NCBI GenBank assembly: GCA_964386865.1
Contig: CAYLUN010000038.1
Location: forward strand, 1 to 50,007
Length of the DNA stretch: 50,007 bases
DNA from: CAYLUN01 sp964386865
Lineage (GTDB): Bacteria; Verrucomicrobiota; Kiritimatiellia; RFP12; UBA1067
Direction of reading: 5' to 3'
Shown here: one piece after another, positions 41,662-50,007 of the stretch
Layout: each line of letters starts with the position of its first letter
How positions within the stretch are numbered: position 1 is the first letter of the stretch
Notes under the pieces: generated by a model
The model's database searches: none
What the model was told of the DNA's origin: nothing
What the model saw: the letters and a program-made list of their open reading frames with translations, nothing else
Translations under genes and position numbers: made by a program

Positions 41662-42756
41662 ATGTCTCTTTACCAACAGCCGGGTTGCAAGAACTGGTAC
41701 TTCAAAATCAGGGACAAAAAGGGCAATGTCATTCGCCGCACAACGGAGACCGATGACCGCGCTAATGCGGAGATCATCGAGCAGACTTTCCGCCTGGCCG
41801 TGAAGGGGAAATCCACCCCCAGCAAGCTCTATGCGATGTTGGATGCCGTGTGCGGCACCCAGGAGGAGTCGACCGGCATCAGCCAGATCCTGCCGCTCTA
41901 CCTGGAGTGGCTGAACACCTCGGGCCGGGCCATCGGCAAGCGTACGCAGGATAACCGCGTGGGATCCGTGCGCCGCATGACCAAATGGCTGACCGATCAC
42001 TATCCGGCGGCGGACTCGCTGGAGACCATCGACCGGACGGCCGCAGCCGCTTTCGCGACGCACCTCGCCTCGCAGGGCACCCGTGCCAAAACGCGGAAGA
42101 ACATCATCGACGATTTGTCCACCGTTTGGGAGGCGCTGGGCCGCACGCGGCCGGCGCTCGACAACCCGTGGCCGATCGTCCGGCCGCAGGTGAACGACAG
42201 CGAGCGCGGCAAGCCGTTCACTCGGGAACAGGAGCAGGCGGTGTTCAAAGCGGCGCGGACGGCCGGCAATGGCTGGCATCTCGCGTGCATGCTCGCCCGG
42301 CACACCGGGCTTCGTTACAGTTCGGTGGCGCGGCTTACGTGGCAGGAGGTGGATTTGGTTCAGGGGGTCATCCGGCACACGCCGTCGAAAACGAAACGGC
42401 ACGGGATCACGGTCATCGTGCCGCTGGCCCCGGCGCTGGCCAAGGAGCTGAAGGAGGCTCGGGAGGCGGATCCAGCGGGCACGCACGTCCTGCCGTTGCA
42501 CGAGCAGGCGTACAACTACCGCCGGGCAAAGACCGGGCCGGGCCTGTTCGCGTCGATCCTGACCGCCGCGAAGCTGTCGGACGAGTACACCTTCCACAGT
42601 TGGCGGCACACGTTCCGCACCAGGTTGAGCGAGGCGGGAGTGGCGGACGATCTGGCTAAACGGCTAGGGGGATGGACCGAGGACGCGACAGCGGCCCGCT
42701 ACGACCACGCCGAGCGCATCGCAGAACTGCGGGCGGCAATCGAGAAGGCGGGGTAA
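41662..42756 (+). CDS. tyrosine recombinase / integrase
   Basis: A 364-residue protein from ATG 41662, chosen because GGAGG (41650-41654) lies 7 nt upstream; an in-frame ATG at 41635 lacks such a site. The N-terminal part includes an arm-binding-like segment (MSLYQQPGCKNWYFKIRDKKG) and a SAM-like core-binding domain (about 80-170). The catalytic domain has R218 (HTGLRYSS), H312-S-W-R315-H (FHSWRHTFRTRL) and the nucleophile Y347 (AARYDH); the usual second His is a Trp (LGGW). The family integrates mobile elements, often into tRNA genes, which matches the remnant just upstream. It marks the left end of a defence-carrying element. Confidence 0.93.
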   Translation: MSLYQQPGCKNWYFKIRDKKGNVIRRTTETDDRANAEIIEQTFRLAVKGKSTPSKLYAMLDAVCGTQEESTGISQILPLYLEWLNTSGRAIGKRTQDNRVGSVRRMTKWLTDHYPAADSLETIDRTAAAAFATHLASQGTRAKTRKNIIDDLSTVWEALGRTRPALDNPWPIVRPQVNDSERGKPFTREQEQAVFKAARTAGNGWHLACMLARHTGLRYSSVARLTWQEVDLVQGVIRHTPSKTKRHGITVIVPLAPALAKELKEAREADPAGTHVLPLHEQAYNYRRAKTGPGLFASILTAAKLSDEYTFHSWRHTFRTRLSEAGVADDLAKRLGGWTEDATAARYDHAERIAELRAAIEKAG

Positions 42757-42841
42757 CGCGAGGCGAAGTAGCGCTACCCTTTTCCCCTCGCCCAGTCCGT
42801 AACCGAAGTGCTAAACTTCAGCCAACCAAACTGAACGAACA

Positions 42842-43492
42842 ATGGAAGAACAGGTCATATCGAAGGCACGCGTCGCGGATCACGGCGAGGTGCTGACTGC
42901 CAGGCGGGAGGTCGAAGCCATGCTCGACCTCGTGAGGCAGGAGACGGAGAATATCGAATCCCGCTTCCTCGAACCCGCCTGCGGCAACGGCAACTTTCTG
43001 GCCGTGATTTTCGAGCGCAAGCTAGCCGTTGTGGAGAAGCGCTACGGCAAGTCGCAACTGGAGTTCGAGCGGTACGCGGTTTTGGCGGTCTCAAGCCTAT
43101 ACGGGATCGACATTTTAGAGGACAATGTAACGCAGTGCCGTCAGAGACTTTTTGGAATCTTTGACCTCTGCTATCTGCGATTGTTCACGAACAAAACGAA
43201 TGACAAATGCCGCGAGGCAGTTTGGTTCATACTTGAGCATAATATCGTATGGGGCGATGCTCAAGACCTCAAAACTCGCGACGTACCCCGCCGACCGATT
43301 GTCTTTTCGGAGTGGTCGCCGGTCAACGGCAGCCTGATCAAGCGGCGGGATTACATGTTGTCGTTCATGTTGGAAAAGCAGCATCAAATGATGCTCTTCA
43401 GCGACGAGGGAAACGTGGCAGATCTGAACGAGCCCGTTAGAGACGATTATCCCCCCGTACATTTCTTGGAGCTCGCCCATGTCCAGCGATAG
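42842..43492 (+). CDS. small N6-adenine methyltransferase-like protein
   Basis: A 216-residue protein with a SAM-binding motif I, FLEPACGNGNFL (43-54), and the next strand 'LYGIDILEDNVTQCRQRLF'. It lacks an NPPY catalytic motif; in its place is a segment with 'FSEWSPVNGSLIKRRDYMLS'. It thus looks like half of a methyltransferase or a non-catalytic partner. It ends 14 nt inside the next gene, which does have NPPY, so the two are probably translated together and may form one heteromeric modification enzyme. The upstream site is weak and the start is not certain. Confidence 0.7.
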   Translation: MEEQVISKARVADHGEVLTARREVEAMLDLVRQETENIESRFLEPACGNGNFLAVIFERKLAVVEKRYGKSQLEFERYAVLAVSSLYGIDILEDNVTQCRQRLFGIFDLCYLRLFTNKTNDKCREAVWFILEHNIVWGDAQDLKTRDVPRRPIVFSEWSPVNGSLIKRRDYMLSFMLEKQHQMMLFSDEGNVADLNEPVRDDYPPVHFLELAHVQR

Positions 43493-45041
43493 TTACAACC
43501 CCGATGTGCTTTCCTGCATCGCGAACCTGAGCAGCGACGAGGTCTTCACGCCGCCGCTGCTGGCAAACCGGATGCTGGACCTGCTCCCAGCGGAGCTTTG
43601 GCGCGACAAGAAAGCGACCTTTCTCGATCCCGGCTGTAAGTCGGGGGTGTTCCTGCGGGAGATCGCCAAGCGCCTCGACAAGGGTCTGGAGGCGCAGATC
43701 CCCGACCGACAGAAGCGGATGAACCACATCTTCAAGCGCCAGCTCTTCGGGCTCGCGATCACGGAGCTGACATCCCTGCTCGCGCGACGGTCGGTGTACT
43801 GCTCCAAGACGGCCAACGGCAAATACTCCGTCTGCGAGGCCTTCGACAACCCGGAAGGAAACATCCGTTTCGGCCGCGTGGAGCACACTTGGGAACATGG
43901 CCGCTGCGTATACTGCGGTGCCGGTCAGGAAGCCTATGACCGCGAAAAGGGACTGGAAACGCACGCCTATCAGTTCATCCACATGAAATCCGTGGCGGAG
44001 ATCTTCAATATGAAATTCGATGTGATTGTCGGCAACCCGCCCTATCAGATGAGCGACGGCGGTTTCGGCGAAAGCGCGCGGCCCATCTATCACTTGTTCG
44101 TCGAGCAGGCGATGAAACTCAAGCCGCGCTTCTTGACTATGATTATTCCGTCCCGCTGGTTTGCCGGCGGCAAAGGGCTGGACGAATTCCGCGACAAGAT
44201 GCTTCATGACCGCCGGCTTTCCCACCTCGTCGACTACCCGAAGCTCTATGACGGCTTTCCCGGCGTGAAGATCAGAGGCGGCGTCTCCTATTTCCTGTGG
44301 GAACGTGACTACAGCGGCCCTTGTTCCGTGCAGACCATGTGGGACGGCGAGCCGCTAGGGCCGCCGATAAAGCGTTTTCTTGACGCCTACGACGTTCTCG
44401 TCCGGCGGAACGAAGCCGTCTCCATCCTCGACAAAGTCCGCGCCTATCGCGTGCGCGGCAAGCCTGAGCCGACGCTGGATACCCGTGTGTCGACCGGTAA
44501 GCCATTCGGCCTGCGAACATTTGTTCACGGCTCGAACTCGCCTTCAGGCTTGAAACAGCCGGTCAAGCTTTACGGGTCTCAACGGATTTCATGGATCAAC
44601 AGATCAGACCTCGCGCAGAATACCGAGTGGGTTGACGACTGGAAGGTGCTGATGACCGCCGTTCAGGGCACCAGCGCCGCCGTTGAAACGAAGTTCTTGA
44701 GCAACCCGATTATCGCGGGGCCGGGTGAGGCCTGTACGGAAACCTACCTCGTCGCCGGTCGGTTTGATAATGAGCAGACGGCCCGCCGTTACGCGGACTA
44801 TCTGCGGACGCGTCTCGTACGGTTTCTGGTCTCGCTACGAAAGGCGACCCAGCACGCGAACCGTGGTGTCTACTCTTTCGTTCCCGATGTTCCGCTGGGC
44901 CAGGACTGGACGGACGAGAAGCTCTATCGCCGCTACGGCCTGACGAAGAACGAGATCGCGTTCATCGAATCCACGGTCGCTCCGATGTCGGCCAACGCCG
45001 CGCCGGAACAAGGGGCTGACGGGGAGGCGGACGATGAATGA
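43479..45041 (+). CDS. Eco57I-like N6-adenine DNA methyltransferase
   Basis: A 520-residue modification enzyme. Motif I is F-L-D50-P-G-C-K-S-G56 and the catalytic N186-P-P-Y189 is intact (VIVGNPPYQMSDGG), followed by 'MIIPSRWFAGGKGLDEFR' and 'KIRGGVSYFLWERDY', as in the Eco57I/type IIG group. A CVYC pair near 146-149 may belong to a zinc finger. The C-terminal ~200 residues probably form the target-recognition part. It should protect host DNA from the restriction subunit encoded two genes downstream. It overlaps both neighbours (14 nt before, 8 nt after). Confidence 0.88.
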   Translation: MSSDSYNPDVLSCIANLSSDEVFTPPLLANRMLDLLPAELWRDKKATFLDPGCKSGVFLREIAKRLDKGLEAQIPDRQKRMNHIFKRQLFGLAITELTSLLARRSVYCSKTANGKYSVCEAFDNPEGNIRFGRVEHTWEHGRCVYCGAGQEAYDREKGLETHAYQFIHMKSVAEIFNMKFDVIVGNPPYQMSDGGFGESARPIYHLFVEQAMKLKPRFLTMIIPSRWFAGGKGLDEFRDKMLHDRRLSHLVDYPKLYDGFPGVKIRGGVSYFLWERDYSGPCSVQTMWDGEPLGPPIKRFLDAYDVLVRRNEAVSILDKVRAYRVRGKPEPTLDTRVSTGKPFGLRTFVHGSNSPSGLKQPVKLYGSQRISWINRSDLAQNTEWVDDWKVLMTAVQGTSAAVETKFLSNPIIAGPGEACTETYLVAGRFDNEQTARRYADYLRTRLVRFLVSLRKATQHANRGVYSFVPDVPLGQDWTDEKLYRRYGLTKNEIAFIESTVAPMSANAAPEQGADGEADDE

Positions 45042-46226
45042 ACCGAAGGGCAAAGCCCCGGCGGCGAATCCGGAGGAGCTGTTCGGCCGCATCGTCACGA
45101 TCCTTGAGCAGGCGCGGGGGAACGTGGTTCGCGCGGTCAACACCAACATGGTGCTGGCGTACTGGCTGGTCGGGCGGGAGATCGTTCACGACCTTCAGTC
45201 GGGCGAGGAACGCGCGGAGTACGGCAAGCAGATGTTGGCCGATTTGTCAGCGCGACTGACACAGCGGTATGGAAGTGGTTTTTCCGTTCCCAACCTTCAG
45301 AATTTCAGGAAGTTCTATCTTGCCTACAGCACACGGGTCACGATGGGAGCCAACATTCAGTACCCGGCGGGTACCAAATCCATAGACGATCCAATTCAGT
45401 ACCCAATGGGTACTAAATCCGCAAAAGCCGAGATTCCGCACCCAGCGGGCGCGAAATTGACTCAGGGCTTCTCTCCCCTGCTTTCGTGGTCGCATTACCG
45501 GGTGCTGATGCGCGTGGACAGCGCGGATGCCAGGGCGTTCTATGAGCGGGAAGCGATTGAAGGCGGCTGGGACAAGCGCACGCTCGAACGGCAGGTTCAC
45601 ACGCAATACTATGATCGCTGTTTGCACAGTCAGCAGCCGGACAGGATGATCAAGGATGGGAGGCGGCTGCAGCACACACAGGCAAACGCTTCCGAACTCC
45701 TGAAAAACCCCTACGTTCTCGAGTTCCTCGGCTATCCGAACTTCGCGGAACTCCGTGAGGCGGACGTGGAGCAGGCGATCATCACCCACCTGCAACGTTT
45801 CCTCTTGGAGTTGGGTAACGGGTTCGCTTTCGTGGCCCGGCAGAAACATATCCGCATCGAGGAAGACGATCGCTTCATCGACCTGGTCTTCTACCACTGC
45901 CGGATGAAGTTCTACCTGCTGATCGACCTGAAGATGGGCAAACTGACCCACGGCGATGTCGGCCAGATGGATGGTTACGTGCGTATGTTCGACGGGTTGT
46001 TTGCCGCCCCGGACGACAATCCCACCATCGGGCTGATCCTGTGTACTGAGAAGAGTGACACGGTGGCCCGGTACTCGGTGCTCAATGACCGGAAGCAGAT
46101 CTTCGCCTCCAAATACCTGCCGAATCTGCCCAGCGAGGAGCAACTGCGCCTCGAGATCGCCAGGGAGCGCCGCCTGATCGAGGATGCGTTGAGTGAACGC
46201 CAGGCTCTGCCGGAAGGGGAACAGCC

Positions 46227-46230
<4 letters not shown>
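45034..46230 (+). CDS. DUF1016 (YhcG-type) PD-(D/E)XK nuclease
   Basis: A 398-residue protein with the N-terminal DUF1016 helical domain ('NTNMVLAYWLVGREIV', 'YGKQMLADLSARLTQRYGSGFSVPNLQNFRKFYLAY', 'LLSWSHYRVLMRV') and the C-terminal nuclease domain (about 240-370). The active site reads D283 (RFIDLVFYH), D298-L-K300 (LLIDLK) and Q311 (GQMDGYV). DUF1016 proteins are often found beside restriction-modification genes. Between the two helical parts, residues 108-146 are three copies of a 13-residue unit (IQYPAGTKSIDDP and variants). The gene overlaps its neighbours by 8 and 4 nt, so it is an integral part of the operon. Confidence 0.9.
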
Positions 46231-48749
<2,519 letters not shown>

Positions 48750-48775
48750 TCGCGTTGCCCGTGAATCATTCGCCT

Positions 48776-48781
48776 TTGACA
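48776..48781 (+). promoter_or_regulatory. possible -35 box of the last gene
   Basis: A perfect TTGACA 41 nt before the ATG at 48822. The -10 region 16-18 nt downstream (around tcatgaa) is poor, so this is only a candidate for independent expression of the downstream gene. Confidence 0.25.
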
Positions 48782-48821
48782 TAACGCCGTCCTGTTCATC
48801 ATGAAAACTTGAGGGTGCCTT

Positions 48822-49901
48822 ATGGTTGATGAGTTAAAGGCAGAAGATGTTGTTGAGGTTGAGCGAATCGTCCGGGAAATCGGCGCTTTGGTGTGTACGC
48901 CCTCTACGATTCCGGATATTTATTCCCTAAGCGTCTATCGTAGCGCGATCGCACGTCGTGACCCCATGAAATTTTGGGTTCTACTGGACAACAACATCGT
49001 TACGCAGATTGTTTCGCTCATTAGCGGCGCACGAAAAACAGGAGTTCCCCTTTCTGAAGAGACGAAGAAGGTTTGTGCGATCATGGCTTTTCTGATTCAC
49101 GCCAAAATCGACACGGATCCAAGTCTTGCTCTTTACGAGCGCCCGGATCATGTGAATAATCCAGACAAGGTAACCCAAGACTATCTTTTCCGGATTGCAG
49201 ATCATCTACCAGCACAGGTCTTTGCAGATCTGGCCCTGAATCGAACTTGTGTGGTCCCTGTGGCAGCCCTAACAGCCGCGAAACGCGAGGTGGATTCAAG
49301 TCCTTTGACGCAGGCTGATCTTAAACGCACAACTTATTCCGATAGGATGAAGTTGGAGCAACGGTTTAAGCTCTCCCATGCAAATCTGCTGAAAGCGTGG
49401 CTTATATCTCATCAAGGGGGCACACCAACCCAGAGGCTCCAATGTTTTCTGGATTGGAATGCAAACGAGTTGATCGCTGATTATGTTGGGTTTGTCTTCG
49501 CAGTGATTTTCCTTTCCGATCTCAGAATAGGAGGAATGATTAAGCGTTGTAATTCAAGTGACCGTCAAGTAGTGCTTAAGGCGATTTCCAATTCTACATG
49601 GGATATGCATTATCTGTCTGTCCTGGAAGTGCACCACATGTCGTCTAAAGGGAGTTCCATTTGGTTCTTCAGTTCACGCGATGGGGTCTTGTTAGAGATC
49701 GCGGGCCATCGTGACGCGGTTAGCCCCGACAGGATCTTGGCTTTCATCAGAGAATACTACTCGGATGAATGTGTCGATGTCGTCAATAAGTATATGAACC
49801 AGATCAACTGTCGGCGCGATAGGGCGGGCCATATCGCGAAAGTCTGCGCGAATCTCGATACCATTTTGGACGGACTTGTCAAAGAGGTCTTGGCTTGCTA
49901 A
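48822..49901 (+). CDS. unknown protein, possible PIN-like nuclease
   Basis: A 359-residue protein with no family recognised with certainty. GAGGG lies 6 nt before the ATG. The sequence has clearly lower GC than its neighbours, a sign of separate origin. A PIN-like reading is possible: 'FWVLLDNNIVTQIVSLI' (D56) resembles the first strand of PIN nucleases ('LDTNI'), with E106, D261 (STWDMHYLSVLE) and D287 (WFFSSRDGVLLEI) in the right order to complete the acidic site. The domain would be interrupted by a long helical insertion. It lies 72 nt downstream of the restriction subunit and may be an additional defence or toxin-like gene; this is inference. Confidence 0.55.
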   Translation: MVDELKAEDVVEVERIVREIGALVCTPSTIPDIYSLSVYRSAIARRDPMKFWVLLDNNIVTQIVSLISGARKTGVPLSEETKKVCAIMAFLIHAKIDTDPSLALYERPDHVNNPDKVTQDYLFRIADHLPAQVFADLALNRTCVVPVAALTAAKREVDSSPLTQADLKRTTYSDRMKLEQRFKLSHANLLKAWLISHQGGTPTQRLQCFLDWNANELIADYVGFVFAVIFLSDLRIGGMIKRCNSSDRQVVLKAISNSTWDMHYLSVLEVHHMSSKGSSIWFFSSRDGVLLEIAGHRDAVSPDRILAFIREYYSDECVDVVNKYMNQINCRRDRAGHIAKVCANLDTILDGLVKEVLAC

Positions 49902-49915
49902 TGGCGGTGTGTTCA

Positions 49916-49950
49916 AACGGGCCAGCCCTAGAGTGAAGGACTGGCCCGTT
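49916..49950 (+). terminator. Rho-independent-like terminator after the last gene
   Basis: A perfect 10-bp stem, AACGGGCCAG (49916-49925) and CTGGCCCGTT (49941-49950), with a 15-nt loop, 15 nt after the stop codon. The T-tract is short, so efficiency is uncertain. It is the end of the transcription unit that includes the PIN-like gene. Confidence 0.65.
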
Positions 49951-50007
49951 GCGTGAGGCGCTCCCCATGTGCTGGACAGCAAAACGGACTTGCTAAGATA
50001 TAAAAGC

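Overview
The window is GC-rich, densely coding bacterial chromosome. It carries a meso-diaminopimelate-type peptidoglycan cluster (MurE has the DNPR motif), a LysM lipoprotein with a lipobox, an AsmA-like envelope protein and several secreted glycan-active enzymes. This suggests a Gram-negative-type, polysaccharide-degrading bacterium. The mix of secreted glycoside hydrolases, a secreted FAD oxidoreductase with an F5/8-like C-terminus and an SGNH protein would fit the PVC group (Verrucomicrobiota/Kiritimatiellota). That placement is inference from gene style; no rRNA gene is present to settle it.

Layout. 0.1-6.9 kb: two secreted glycoside hydrolases and a large AsmA-like protein. 6.9-8.6 kb (minus strand): adenine deaminase, divergent from 8.9-19.2 kb: a division and cell wall (dcw) operon mraZ-rsmH-ftsL-ftsI-murE-murF-murD-LysM lipoprotein-ftsW. 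mraY, murG, murC and ftsQAZ are missing from it. 19.3-31.4 kb: a complete type I-C CRISPR-Cas locus, cas3-cas5c-cas8c(cas11c)-cas7c-cas4-[extra gene]-cas1-cas2, followed by a leader and an array of 50 repeats and 49 spacers. 31.4-40.7 kb: mostly minus-strand housekeeping and secreted genes (FAD oxidoreductase, tandem SGNH hydrolase, GNAT acetyltransferase, enolase, minimal zincin), then a ferritin-like protein, an unrecognised secreted protein and a FmdB-type zinc ribbon. From 41.5 kb to the window end: a tRNA 3'-end remnant, a tyrosine integrase and an overlapping restriction-modification-like operon (two methyltransferase-like proteins, a DUF1016 nuclease, a GIY-YIG/SF2 helicase), followed by a possible PIN-like protein. 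This looks like the left part of an integrated defence element.

Most interesting points. (1) A gene for a HEAT-repeat/zinc-ribbon/PD-(D/E)XK-like protein lies between cas4 and cas1 and overlaps both, so it looks like an additional component of the spacer-acquisition module. (2) Two sets of spacers are synonymous variants of the same coding motif: three decode to KRAVWVLRPY and two to KSTGRWGVNK. The array therefore holds repeated sampling of the same protein-coding sites from diverging invaders. (3) Two neighbouring spacers overlap by 19 nt in one target, and the overlap exposes a 5'-TTC PAM inside the array itself. (4) Cas11c has a strong internal ribosome binding site inside cas8c. (5) The integrated element combines a split methyltransferase, DUF1016 and GIY-YIG helicase with no recognisable specificity subunit.
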